Assembly (NCBI GenBank): GCA_007570785.1
Contig: ML662465.1
Location: 3,793,902-3,857,901, forward strand
From: Antilocapra americana
Lineage: Eukaryota; Chordata; Mammalia; Artiodactyla; Antilocapridae
Length of the DNA stretch: 64,000 bases
Direction of reading: 5' to 3'
Shown here piece by piece: positions 32,896 to 44,272 of this stretch. The translations under genes were made by a program, and so were the position numbers. The first letter of the stretch is position 1. Every line of letters begins with the position of its first letter. The notes below the pieces were generated by a model. It was given only the letters and a program-made list of their open reading frames with translations, did not search any database and had not been told where the DNA came from.

Positions 32896-33899
32896 TGCTG
32901 GTAGTTGGCAGATCCAGACTCCGAATGAGTCTCTAACTTCCAGGACCAGAACTATGCCCTAGTTTCCTTCTCCTGTCTTTTTAGTGGTCCTGTCTCCTGC
33001 CCATTCCCACCTCTGTTGTACCATTTCTCTATCCCATCTAAGCCTTTGGTTTCAGCTATGAATAAGTGCCTACTTCAATCATGAATTAGTGATGGCTTAA
33101 AATACTATATTTTTGCAAATAAAACTCAAACTGAGCTGATTAAGGACAAGAATACATTGTTCTATTCATCTTGGGATCCCCCAGCACTTAGTATGGCTTC
33201 TGATTTAGAGTAAGCAGAGATTTAAAAATGTATAAATAAATAGACATTTAAAAAAGAGGATGAAGAGGAGGAGGCATTAGTAATAGCTAAGGTAAGGAGA
33301 GATGGAAGACAGACAGAATGCATGACAGAACTTCAGCTCCCATATCCACCACAGTTCTATCCATGAGGGCCACAGTCTTCTAAACCATGTGACTCAAGAA
33401 ATTCCCTTTCTGCTTAAACAAGTTTGATTTGAGTACCTGCTCCTCACAAGGGAAAGGGGCCTGACCATTCAGAGACTGTGCTGCAAGGGGAGTTAACCTA
33501 GTCTATGGAGTTGGGAAGGAGTTCCCTAAGACAGTGACCCTTAAGCTGAAACTGGAAGGGATAGTGGGCAGTAACCTCTAAATCATTCTAATTTTCAAGT
33601 GACCCAGAGATGCCAGGTTGGCTTCAGAACAGAGGAAGAGATCTGATGGATTTAATGAGATCTCTGCTCCTTTCGAGATGAAGAAAGCCCATAACAGTGC
33701 AGGAATTCTTCTCCTCCATACATGCAGCTTTGCACATGGAGGTTTCACTGGAGCTGAGAAGTAGGAAAGAACATTTGTACCCTCCAAGCTCAGGCTGTGG
33801 TTCGGCATCTAAGCTTACCTGAGGCTCCAGCCTCTACCCTCAGTCACTGGAAAGTCTTGGTCGTGAAGCCGATATCAAAGACCAATACCAGAGGATAAG
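32866..33899. other. Mostly unassigned; L2/MIR 3' end at about 33,145-33,245
   Basis: A short old 3' terminus (tcttgggatcccccagcact, then aatgtataaataaatag) is visible. The rest has no recognised content. Confidence 0.4.
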
Positions 33900-34152
33900 G
33901 GGGGTGTGGAGGGACAAAAGGGGAGGCTGGGATCGACACATACAATAATAAAGATAACTAATAAGAATCTACTGTACAACACAGGGAACTCTATTCAATA
34001 CTCTGTAATGGTCTATATGGGGAAAGAATCTTTTAAAAATGAGTGAATATATGAATATGTATAACTGGCTCACTTTGCTGTACACCTGAAACTAACACAA
34101 CATTGTAAAGCAACTGTATTCCAATAGAAATTTTTTAAAATAGATAGAAAAA
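33900..34152 (+). mobile_element. L1 3' end
   Basis: Forward: tactgtacaacacagggaac, then tgtataactggctcactttg, cacctgaaactaacacaaca and an A-rich tail. Confidence 0.85.
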
Positions 34153-34626
34153 AAAAAGGACCAATTCAAGGAACATCATAGAGAGAATCATAAATTAATG
34201 GCTACTATCACAATAGTGGTAATAATAAACATGATGCTTACTTTACGATGGTTCTATGCTATTCCCAGGGAGAGTTCTACCAATATATTATTATTTTCCT
34301 ATAAGCATAATAACCTTGTGTATAGCTCTGGCTTATAATTTGTATAAAACTTTTGTATACAGATATTTTCCCCACAAAGAAGGCAAAGAATTACACTTTC
34401 TAGTCATTTTTCCTGCGATATCATTTAAATTTCTTATCCCCATTTTGTTGATAGAATATCCCCTCTTTATTGATAAGAAAATGAAGGTGCAAAGAAAACC
34501 AGAACTGCAAATATGAGAAGAAGGTCCAATGAGAGACAGTAGTTATAGGGCACAAGAATAATCCAGAACCTGTCATCATTCTTGGTCACAATCAAACTTA
34601 ATAACATTATATTTTATAACTTCTTA
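34153..34626. other. AT-rich unassigned stretch
   Basis: No recognised repeat. An 86-codon ORF at 34,256-34,516 is hydrophobic but matches no family I know. Confidence 0.4.
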
Positions 34627-34886
34627 TTTATTTATTTTTGGCTGTGCTGAGTCTTTGTTGCTGCGTTTGGGCTTTCTCTAGTTGCAGTGGGCAGGGGCTA
34701 CTCTCTAGTTGCGATGCACAGGCTTCTCATTGCAGTGGCTTCTCTTGCTGCAGCACACAGGCCTGGTAGTTGCGACATGCAGATTTAGTTGCTCCACAGC
34801 AGGTGGGATCTTCCTAGGCCGGGGATCGAACCTGTGTCCCCACATTGGCAGGTGGACTCACAACCACTGGACCACCAGGGAAGCCC
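34627..34886 (-). mobile_element. CHR-type SINE, long form
   Basis: Reverse: (atttt)-rich tail, gctgtgctgagtctttgttg, gggatcgaacctgtgtcccc and accaccagggaagccc. Confidence 0.92.
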
Positions 34887-36059
34887 ACAGTGTGATATAT
34901 TTGGAAATAAATTTCAAAAATGGAGAGAAGCTTACGGTTCAACATGGAAGGCAGAGTCTCCCCAGTCTTCCCACATCCCATTCCCTCCACGAGGTGTTAG
35001 AAGAGGGGGTGTACCAGAGAAATACACCCAGTAATAGAGAGAATGGAAGAGCCAAAGATGCCATAAAGGAACAGCATGCTTTTGGCAACAAGTTAAAGGG
35101 ACAATTAGAAACTCCAGGCTTTAAAAATTATAAGAAAGTCATGGTATAAATATCAAACTAATTAAACATGGCATGATTTTAAACAAACTGATGTTAAGAA
35201 TAGGAAATCTTTTAACCTCAGTGCTTTTGTCATTCTTATTTGAGCAATCCAAGGGCTGTGACTTTAGATTGACAGGGGAAAACATGTAGTTGTCATTCAA
35301 CCCTTGGTCCAGGCATGAATGATAATTAAGTCATTGTAGTAATGAGGATACTGGTTTGTGTTCAGTTTTTAGTGTCAACATATTGGCGAAGAACTTGACT
35401 GTGTTCAAAGAACAGGATGTAGCTGTTAATCATCTTGGCAATATGAAAATAGCAGGGGAGAAGTCATGGGATGGGAGATAGGAGAGTAAGCTAAGACAGA
35501 AAGTAAAAGGAAGGGAAGCAGTAATGTCCTCATCTCACAAAGAATGCAGGAAAATAATACTGATGAAATAAGAAATGGGAGGATGGAGAATAGCATTTAA
35601 ACTATATTATAGAAAGTAACAAAGGTAATTTTTAAGGAACTAAAAGCAAATGACTGACTATTGGGAGGAGAAGGATAGAAGGGAGAGTGTTCTTTACCTG
35701 AACTAAATTCTTATCTTTCATAGGAAAGAAGAGATTAAAAATTGCCTGCAGCAGATAAACCAAAAAAAAGAGATCTAAGTGTATTATTTAGAGTTTGGTG
35801 GCAATAAACAGAAATAAAGTTACCTCTGGAGAGAAGACTGCATGTAGGGTGAAAAGCTGCTGCTTTCTGTCAATAAGTGTGCCTGTATTATATGATTCAT
35901 CACTATGTATGTATATTATTTTGATTAAAATTTAAAAATTTTTAATAGATAAAATTCTGGAGATGGATTCCCTGAATCAATGACAATGTTGTGATAATAT
36001 CTTTTCATGATATTAGAAAAGAATGGATCTGACTTAATAGTGCCCTGGGGGGCAGTGGT
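34887..36059. other. Unassigned stretch
   Basis: Over 1 kb with no recognised repeat. No exon-like pattern stands out. Confidence 0.4.
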
Positions 36060-36437
36060 ATCCCCCACAGTACAGTTCTGTAAACATTTATTAAGTAAAT
36101 AGAGTCTCTGTGACAGGACCTCTGTTAAGCCAGGGGGAGGATAAAAAGATGAATCAGACATGGTTCCTGCCTCCAGGAGCTTACAGGAAAGTGAAAGAAA
36201 AGCATACAAGATAAGGCAGAATATACTAAAGGCACACAGTTCCATCAAAACAGTGGGGTGGGGGAAGAGAAGGAAGGGCTGGTTATGGGATTTAATATGT
36301 GGCAATGGAGAAGCATAGCTGATGCTGTCAGAGCGCTGCTCATACCCTCTTAGCTCTCTCCATCCCTGTGTATACTGACAACATCTCAATGAAAATACCT
36401 GTAATTCTTCACAGAAGGGATAAGGGAATCTAGACAA
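35925..36437 (-). other. Unrecognised 170-codon ORF
   Basis: The longest ORF outside SINE, BovB, L1 or the pseudogene. Its middle overlaps an old L2-like relic, which argues against a conserved coding region. A hydrophobic stretch near residues 70-88 could be a membrane segment by composition. No family recognised. Confidence 0.15.
36060..36240 (-). mobile_element. L2-like 3' end, inverted
   Basis: gtaaacatttattaagtaaa, then catggttcctgcctccagga and gcttacag follow the order of an inverted old LINE 3' end. Confidence 0.45.
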
Positions 36438-36664
36438 AGAAATACCATTTTCTTGAGTGATCCTGGACTACTGCCTCTCACGATGATTGGTAGGTTAGTA
36501 AAGAAGTTCTCTGACCACAGAATTGTGGTCCTATTAAATAAAGTACTTCTTGAATTGAAGAATGGGTAAAATTTGGACAAGCAGAGAGCATTGCCAACAA
36601 AGAGTAGGAGAAGCAGAGACACAGAAGGTAAACACAGCTGTCTCTATGGAATTTCCCATGGCCT
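36241..36664. other. Unassigned stretch
   Basis: No recognised repeat or gene. Confidence 0.4.
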
Positions 36665-36675
36665 CTGAATTCCTC

Positions 36676-36939
36676 TATTTATTTATTTATTTATTTTTGG
36701 TTGTGCTGGGTCTTCATTGCTGCTCTCGAGCTTTCTCTAGTTGCAGCAAGCAAGGGCTGCTCTCTACTTGTGGCTCCTGGGCGTCTCACTGTAGTGGGCT
36801 CTAGGACATATGGGCTGAGTATTTGCAGCCTGTGGGCTCAGTTTCCCCAAGGCATATGGATCTTCCCAGACCAGGGATTGAACCTGCTTCCCCTGCATTG
36901 GCAAGTGGATTCTTAAGTACTGGACCACCAGGGAAGTCC
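36676..36939 (-). mobile_element. CHR-type SINE with a perfect 11-bp TSD
   Basis: Reverse, with an (attt)n tail at the left and accaccagggaagtcc at the right. Flanked by ctgaattcctc at 36,665-36,675 and 36,940-36,950. Confidence 0.94.
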
Positions 36940-37237
36940 CTGAATTCCTCCTTTGAAGAATTCACCTATGACTCTTAAAAGTATTGGGTTCATATCCTGT
37001 CTTCTTCAGCTGGGTAATAGTATGAAACTAAGAATTGAATTATTTAGTAACTGCATCCCTAATAATAACTCAACATCTAGAAGATGCTCAACAAGTTGAT
37101 GAAATGGAAAATCACAAAATGAGAGAAAGAAGGGAGAGAGACAGGATGGTAGGTTAATGTACAAGTCCACTCTTGGCCCTGAATGGCTACCTCCCTTCCT
37201 GTAGAAATGGCAACTGGCATCTTATAAGAAGCCCTCT

Positions 37238-37969
37238 TGTTTCAGAAACTCGACCTCTGGTCGACTGCCAAATACAAACATGGAGACAGGGTTTTACATG
37301 AAGTATAAAAAAATAGCTTTACTGCTTTGCTGGGCAAATGGTGCCACAGCAGGATAATGCCTTCAAAACTGTGTGTCCCACCCTGGAGGGGGTGGTGAGG
37401 AGTCTTATAGTGTTCAAGGAGCAGGACATGGTTCACTCCTGGACATTCTTCTGGTTCTGATTGGTCTATGTGCTTGTGGGCAGCATAAAGTCAACTTCTC
37501 CCACCTGGCTTGGAGTTTCAGTATCTGCAAAACAGCTCAAAGGACACGGCTCAGAATATTAACTACAGTCTTTGCATGCATGTGTGTGCTAAGTTGCTTC
37601 AGGCATGTCTGACTCTGTGACCTCATGAACTGTAGCCCGCCAGGCTCCTCTGTCCCTGGGATTCTCCAAGCGAGAATACTGGAGTGGTTGCCATACCCTC
37701 CTCCAGGGGATCTTCCCAACCCAGGGATTAAATCTGCATCTCCTGCATTGGCAGGCAGGTTCTTTACCACTCGCTCCTCCTTGAGGAGGAACGAAAGGTC
37801 CTTGACTTTGCTTAATGGCTAAAGTATTATTGTCTTTCTTTCCCTTATTTTCTCACTCCTCTGATTAAATTTATTGTTTCACTAAAGCTTTTCTACAGAC
37901 GAAAGGCAGGTGGAAGACATGGGTGAGTGTCTATTCAGAGAAGGCCTCCTAGGGTCCTGCCTGGTTACA
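37238..37969 (-). mobile_element. Endogenous retrovirus solo LTR, inverted, split by a SINE
   Basis: On the reverse strand it starts tgtaaccaggcagg (from 37,969) and ends ctgaaaca (at 37,238), with a TATA-like actataaga near 37,404 and an agtaaa polyadenylation-like hexamer near 37,316. Flanked by ctct at 37,234-37,237 and 37,970-37,973, a 4-bp duplication as in ERV1 elements. About 515 bp without the inserted SINE. No viral genes adjoin it. Confidence 0.65.
37573..37776 (-). mobile_element. Bov-tA SINE inside the LTR
   Basis: Reverse: tgcatgcatgtgtgctaagt to ggttctttaccactcgc. The LTR text continues on both sides, so the SINE is younger. Confidence 0.9.
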
Positions 37970-38144
37970 CTCTCCCCGTGACCATTTGCCTTTGGTCATT
38001 TTTCCATGCATCACCCTTCTCACAACCTGTTCCTGTCTTCACTGGATCCTTCTTTATTTCCACTCATCTCTCTACATTTGATACCTCAGACTGTCTCCGG
38101 CTTCTTCACTCACTTGTGATCTAGAGTTAGATTTGCCCCTTTGA

Positions 38145-39045
38145 TAAAAAAAATATTGAGTTCTTACTGTATACCATGCAACAGACATAATGTCTGTCTC
38201 CTCTGAACTTACATTCTCCTGAGGTAAGCAGATAATCATGCTCAAAAAATATTACAGACTGCGTTTGAGTGATATGGAGGAAATGGACAAGATGTTATGA
38301 GGCAGAAAAATAGGTGATCTAAATTAGTCCCGTGTTGTGGGGGAAGGGAGAGTTATAAAAGACTTTTCTTGGAGAAGTGACATTTAAACTGGGATCTGGA
38401 AAAAAACAGCAGTTACTCAGGTAAAGGGGGAAATGTTTGAGAGATACGCTGGAGAACTTGGACCAAACCATTAAATCATTCAGAGCCTTACAGACCACAT
38501 TAAGTTTTGCCATAGTAATAAATATCAATGGCTTACAACAGCTATCTATTTTCAGCTTGTGCTATATGTCCATCATGGGTCTTGTCTTCATGTTGCCTTC
38601 ATGCCTGATGGATCAGCCTTTATCTTGGCTGATGCCAGCCTTATAAAAATGGAAGAGAGAAAAATAAAGAGCTCTTAAACCTTCTGCTTAGAAATAACAC
38701 ATATCATGTTGACCCTCATTCCACTAGCCAAAGCAAGTCACTTTTGTGTTCAATAAGGTAGGAGTATATGATTCTCTTGCATGGGGGCGGGAGGTGTCCC
38801 TTCAAGTCACATAACCAAGTTTATCATCAGAAAGGTAGGGAAGTAGAATCCTCTGCTAGGGAAGGGCATCAACTACTTTGAACACAAATACAATTTCAGA
38901 CATAGATTTTATTCTAAGAGCAATTAAAAGTCATTGAAAGGTCTTTGTGATAAGATTCATAATTTTAAAAGGACCCACTATAGGGTGGATAATGGTTTGA
39001 AGAGGGTCAAAATTAGATTTTGGCTGGTCACCCTAATGGTAAAGC
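38145..39045. mobile_element. Cluster of old diverged repeats
   Basis: 38,145-38,510 and 38,890-39,040 look like parts of one old LINE-like repeat (gaacttacattctcctgagg; aaaagtcattgaaaggtctt). It is interrupted by 38,515-38,890, a second old repeat (gccaaagcaagtcacttttg) related to 4,811-5,010. Families not certain. Confidence 0.4.
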
Positions 39046-39048
39046 TGG

Positions 39049-39256
39049 AGCTTCCCTGGTGGCTCAGACAGTAAAGAATCTGCCTGCAATGCAGGAGACC
39101 CAGGTTTGATCTCTGGCTCAGGAAGATCCCCTGGAGAAGAGAATGGCTACCCACTCCAGTATTCTTGCCTAGAGAATCCCATGGACAGAGGAGCCTGGCA
39201 GACTACAGTCCATGGGATCACAAAGAGTTGGATATGACTGAGCAGCTAACACAAGC
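39049..39256 (+). mobile_element. Bov-tA SINE (first of a pair)
   Basis: agcttccctggtggctcaga start, caggtttgatctctggctca B box and a ggatatgactgagcagctaa end. Confidence 0.93.
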
Positions 39257-39277
39257 GGGTTCAAAGCTGTACTTTTT

Positions 39278-39501
39278 CGGCTACCCAGGTGGTGCCAGTG
39301 ATTTGAAAAAAAAAAAATGCCTGCCAATGCAGAAGATGTAAGAGACTTGGGTTCAATCCCTTGATTGGGAAGATCCCATGGAAAAGGGCATAACAACCCA
39401 CTCCAGTATTCTTGCCTGGAAAATCCCACAGATAGAGGAACCTGGAGGGCTACAATCCACAGAGTTGTAGAGTCAGACATGACTGAAGCAACTTAGCGTG
39501 C
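39278..39501 (+). mobile_element. Bov-tA SINE (second of a pair)
   Basis: ggctacccaggtggtgccag start, an internal A12 run, ggttcaatcccttgattggg B box and a gactgaagcaacttagcgtg end. Same orientation as the copy 21 bases upstream. Confidence 0.92.
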
Positions 39502-39693
39502 ACAGTGGGGAAGAGAGAGGAATCAATGATGTTCCCCAGATTTGACTCTCCCTACATTCACACCGTAGTTACCTATTCATTCGTAGCCACCCTTTTCTCT
39601 CACTATCTGGGTGTACCATTCTGCTCTCCATTCCAAATCCTGCCACTGTATCAAGTGATTTCAGTATATACTTGAGCAATCTGCTTTTCAAAT

Positions 39694-39717
39694 TGTGTGT
39701 GTGTGTGTGTGTGTGTT
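39694..39717. repeat. (TG)12 microsatellite
   Basis: Uninterrupted TG dinucleotides, 24 bases. Confidence 0.95.
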
Positions 39718-39940
39718 AAGAACCATGAACATGAGATTTTCACCTTAACCAAGTTTTAAGTGCACAATATAGTATTGCTGATAATAAGCAATGCACCATA
39801 TAGCAGATATCTAGAACCATCAATAATTCATCTTGCATTTTTTTAGAAAACAGCTCTTATTGAGGACTCTAAGAATAGAACACACTCTACACCTCAGTCA
39901 TCTACTTTACTCGCTGTTTACAGGGTAGCCTCTGGGGCTT

Positions 39941-40056
39941 TTGGAGAAGGTCATGGCAACCCACTCCAGTAGTCTTTCCTGGAGAATCCAATGGACAGAG
40001 AAGCCTGGTGGGCTACAGTCCATGGGTCACAAAGAGTCAGACACGACTGAGCAATT
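39941..40056 (+). mobile_element. BovA monomer
   Basis: ggagaaggtcatggcaaccc to agacacgactgagcaatttt. No tRNA-like head. Confidence 0.85.
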
Positions 40057-40085
40057 TTCAGTCTTTTACCAAGATATATACTTTT

Positions 40086-40459
40086 GCTGAGTGCTGAAAA
40101 ATTGATGTTTTTGAACTGCGGTGCTGGATAAGGCTCTTGAGAGTCTCTTGGATAGCAAGGAGATTAAGCCAGTCAATCAACCCTGAATATTCACTGGAAG
40201 GACTGATACTGAAGTTGAAGCTCCAATACTTTGGCCACTTGATGCAAAGAACTGACTTATTAGAAAAGACCCTGATGCTGGGAAAGATTGAGGGCAAGAG
40301 GAGAAGGGGTGATAGAGGGTGAGATGTTTGGATGTCATCACGGACTCAGTGGTCATGAATTTGAGCGAACTCAGGGAGATAGGGAAGGACAGGGAAGCCT
40401 GGTGTCCTACAGTTCATGGGGTTGCAAAGAGTCAGACACGACTTAGCAACTGAACAACA
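40086..40459 (+). mobile_element. BovB 3' end with short TSD
   Basis: Forward: gctgagtgctgaaaaattga to agcaactgaacaaca. Flanked by atactttt at 40,078-40,085 and 40,460-40,467. Confidence 0.9.
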
Positions 40460-40681
40460 ATACTTTTAACTGCATGTATTTCTTAGCCAAAAAAAAAAAA
40501 AAATCACATATAAACTAGCTTCTCCTTTCTCTCTTCAGAGCAGTTCTTCAGAGTTGTCTCCCAGGCTGCAGTCCTCAGTAAGATCCTGAATAAAAACTTA
40601 AATTCACAACTATCATGTTATGTGTTTTTCTTTCAGTTGACATTATGACAACAGAATTGAGTAGCTGTAACAGAAACTGTG

Positions 40682-40902
40682 AGCTTCCTAGGTAACTCAG
40701 CAGTAAAGAATCTGCCTGCAATGCAGGAGACACAGGAGATATGAGTTTGATCCCTGGGTCAAGAAAACCCCCTGAAGGAGGAAATGGCCACCCACTCCAG
40801 GGTTCTTGCCTAGAGAATCCCATGGACAGAGGAGCCTGGCAGGCTACAGTCCATGGGATGGCAAGAGTCAGACACAACTTAGCAACTGAGCATGGGCACG
40901 CG
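40682..40902 (+). mobile_element. Bov-tA SINE with a perfect 12-bp TSD
   Basis: Forward, full length. Flanked by acagaaactgtg at 40,670-40,681 and 40,903-40,914. Confidence 0.95.
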
Positions 40903-41019
40903 ACAGAAACTGTGTGGCTCAGAAACCCAGAGTAATTGCCCAAGACCCCTTGTTTCACCATTGCATCCATATAACCAAACTTGGCATATGGCAAGCCTTT
41001 GAAAAATTATTTGTCCATG

Positions 41020-41020
<1 letters not shown>

Positions 41021-41069
<49 letters not shown>

Positions 41070-41071
41070 CC
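41021..41071. repeat. (TC)n microsatellite
   Basis: 51 bases of TC repeat with two TT(T) interruptions. Confidence 0.95.
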
Positions 41072-42007
41072 CTATAAACTAACTGTCAAGATTTTTTTTT
41101 AACTTAGCTTTATGGTTCAGTAAAGTGAATTCAGTAAGTCTTGGAGACAATGCCCTTCATGGAATGTCTCACTAGCACCAGGACACTTCATCAAAACAGG
41201 ACTCATTTTACTTTTCCACCTCTAAGTAACTACAAACAAAAATGGCTCTCCACTTCTCCAATGAGCAATGGTCCTCTGGGAGACTTGACATTCTCCATTT
41301 AATTACCAGTAACAGTTAGATGATTTCCTCTGGGTGTTACTGTGTCTCAGTCAGGAAAGTCACTCACACAAACAAGAAGAGGAGGTGTGTTCACTGTTCC
41401 CAAGGTGGCTCACTCACCATCAAATCAAACAAAAGGAATTTTACTTTCCGTCTTCTGTTCCTCTTATACCATCACATCTCCTCCTTCTGAAAAAAAGTTT
41501 CAGTTCATTTGGCTCCAGATTACCTCAGAAGAATGAGACCTTTTCCAGCCTGTGGAGAGACACCAAGAAATCAGCTACAAATTTAAAACAAAGCATCTTA
41601 CTTATGTCAGTCCATTCCAAAGTTTGTCAGTAATGCAAAACCAGTGTGAACCTGGAATGAGACATACAGCAGCCTCAGGGCCACTGGGGAAGAAACTGGT
41701 GAAAATCATGAGTCATAATCTTCCAAGGTCCCATCTGCTCCTTGGAGGCTCAAATAGCCCCCCTGGCATGGTGTCATTTTATTAATAGTTCTATTAATCT
41801 CCCTCAACTGCTGGGGAGATCCCAGACTTAGTTCTTGGGAGGCTCCCAGGCAATTATTCAATAACTGGTTCACTCTGGCTCCTGCGAAATGTTAGTTCTT
41901 ATGCAGCATAATCTAGTTTCTGCAAAGTAAGACCAATCTCTTCATCTCTTATCTGTTTTTACAGTGCTGCTCTGAGGAGGAATTTTGGTGAGAGGAGTAA
42001 TTGGGTC
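41072..42007. other. Unassigned stretch
   Basis: No recognised repeat. Two overlapping ORFs (64 and 99 codons, 41,334-41,633) have no protein signature. Confidence 0.4.
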
Positions 42008-42119
42008 GTGTTGCACCATCACTCAGTTGTGTCCAACACTGCAACCCCATGGACTGCAGCATTCCAGGCTTCCCTGTTCTTCACTATCTCCTGGAGTTTG
42101 CTCAAACTCATGGCCCCTT
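42008..42119 (-). mobile_element. BovB 3' tail, inverted arm
   Basis: Reverse BovB terminus: catcactcagttgtgtccaa to gagtttgctcaaactcatgg. Faces the forward copy at 42,160-42,392. Confidence 0.85.
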
Positions 42120-42159
42120 GTATATAGAGGTCAGGGTTTGTATATAGAGATCAACCTTG

Positions 42160-42392
42160 GCACTTTGGATGTTTTAGGAAGGATGATTCTTTTGCTGGGA
42201 AAGACTGAAGGAAAAGGAAAGAGGGGGCAGCAGAGGATGAGATGGTTAGATAGTATCAGTGACTCGATGGATGTGAATTTGATCAAACTCTGGAGATAGT
42301 GAAGGACACGGGGAGCCTGGTGTGCTGCAGTCCATGGGGTCACAAAGAGTCAAACATGACTTAGAGACTGAATAACAATAACACGACAACAA
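42160..42392 (+). mobile_element. BovB 3' tail, forward arm
   Basis: Forward: gctgggaaagactgaaggaa to agagactgaataacaataac. With the preceding arm it forms an imperfect inverted repeat, separated by a short duplicated ttgtatatagag motif. Confidence 0.88.
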
Positions 42393-42499
42393 TTCTTTTG
42401 CTGGGGGCTGTCCTGTACATGGTAAAAGGTTTTGCAGCATTCATGGCCTCCACCCACTAGATAACAGTAGCAGATCCACAACCCCAGGTGGTTGTCTTG

Positions 42500-42985
42500 C
42501 CTTTCAAACTAAGATCATCTAAAGCTACCCCTCCAGGCTCCAATGCCTAGCCTACCCTGGTTCACTATGTTCTAACCCCACTGTCCAACCTTTAAACTTG
42601 TTCCCAAATTTATATTTGCTGCCCCTCTGGCTGAAAGGTTCTTCTCCCAGATCTGCACATGGCTCCTTTCTATCACCCAGATCTCAATTCAAATCATCAG
42701 CTCCTTAGAAAGGTCTTCCCCAACCAACCTTCTTAAAGCAGCCTATCTTCCACTCTCCACCCCATATTCCCTATATCATTGCCCAGTTTGTTTTCTTCAT
42801 AGCACTTACTAGGACTTGAAATCATCATATTTGTTTTTTTGGTCTGCGGTCCTTTCCTAGACTATAAGCCATGAGAGACCTTGGTCCATCCTGCTCTCCT
42901 CTGCATCCCCAGTGCCTAGCTAGAGATTGCACATAGTAGGCATTCAATAAATAGCTATTAACAAATGTCTCAATGAATGAATAAG
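42500..42985 (+). mobile_element. L2 LINE 3' end
   Basis: Good L2 order: ctggctgaaaggttcttctc, agatctgcacatggctcctt, ttagaaaggtcttccccaac, ttcatagcacttactaggac and a gcacatagtaggcattcaat aaatag end. Confidence 0.8.
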
Positions 42986-43084
42986 CAAGATTAGAACCTA
43001 TGTCTGCAAGGACTTTATACAGGATTCCTCCCAAGAGCCCTACAGAATTGGATTTCAAGAGAGAAATTATCTATACTGAGAAAC

Positions 43085-43420
43085 CATCCCTGGTTAAGAA
43101 TGGATTTCCTGCATTCAGATACCAACTCTGCCGTTCATCAACTGTGTGACCTCAGGCAAGTTGCTAAGTTCTCCAACTCTCTGTTGCTTTTTTTCAATTG
43201 ATTAATTTTTAAATAGGAATACAATTGTTTTACAACGTGGGGTTAGCTTCTGATGTACAACAGTGTGAATCAGCTATATGTATACATATATCCCCTCCCT
43301 CTCCCTTCTGTTTTCTTGTCCATAAAATGGGAATTATAATGGTCTCTTCCTGTAGGACTGCCTCAAGTATTAATCAAGATAAAACATAAAACTCTGAGTG
43401 GTATTTTATACTTAAATATA
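43085..43420 (+). mobile_element. MIR SINE, split by an L1 3' end
   Basis: Left part has caactgtgtgacctcaggca and agttgctaagttctccaact. Right part resumes at cttgtccataaaatgggaat. The intervening 43,190-43,309 is L1. Confidence 0.8.
43190..43309 (-). mobile_element. L1 3' end inside the MIR
   Basis: Reverse: aatacaattgttttacaacg, cttctgatgtacaacagtgt and tatatgtatacatatatccc. Confidence 0.75.
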
Positions 43421-44260
43421 AAAACTCACAGAGTAAGTACCGTGTTTGGTGTGTGCTTTAATTGTGGCATGGTGTTTTACCAATCAAGAATTCTTCACAG
43501 AGTGATGACGACCACTGCAGTATACAAGATTCCAGTGCCTCCCCATAAATCTACTTTGAAAGAGGAAAAGCAGTCCCACAGAACTTTCTACCAGCAACTT
43601 TTCCCCTAAAACTATTTCCTTCTGATTAAAATAAATCTGACTTTATCTTTGGCCCCAGCAGAAAACTACTTATGTCGTAGTAACCTTTAATAGACCAGAA
43701 CAATATAAATGCCACCTCCTAGCATGCTCTTCTCCAGGGTGAATAATTCGAATGCTTTGAATGCCTAGTTGCTTTTCCCTCTTTCTGATCATTCACATTT
43801 ATTGTCCTCAGTTTGGAAATAGATCCAAAAGAAGGAGGAGAGCTGCTGTTGTCTTGGCAACTGTGAAGGGATGGACAACCAAGTGGGGGTGAAACAGGAA
43901 AAGCTGAGCTGTTTTTGTTGTTTTCATTTTTCTTTCTGATCAAAAACATCCCTTTGCTTTGAAACGGAGACATGTGGCTGACACTGTCATTCTTGTATAT
44001 TGCCTCCTGATCTCCCCCTTTCTCAACTCTCAGTGGGAAGGGAGAATTATCAAAGCATCTGATGGGAGAAAGTGCTTGATGACACCTCAGTTTATCACGA
44101 CTTTAAAGGCTGTTTTGTATTCATCTAACATGGCACATAACCTCTCTTCCTAGTTTCTCTTTCGGTTTACATTACAAACTGTTGGGCCCCTACCTATTCC
44201 CCAGATAAACATATTAACTCCTAAAGATCAGGAATAGTGTTTGTTCCTTATATTTTAAAA
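43421..44260. other. Unassigned stretch
   Basis: Unique-looking DNA without recognised repeats. ORFs of 64 and 84 codons (43,719-44,153) show no domain. Confidence 0.4.
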
Positions 44261-44272
44261 AAAAATCATTTT

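Noticed and set aside
34709..35149. 146-codon ORF
   Set aside because: Its first half is a reversed CHR SINE; the rest has no domain.
40575..40994. 139-codon reverse ORF
   Set aside because: Mostly translation of a Bov-tA SINE in the antisense frame.
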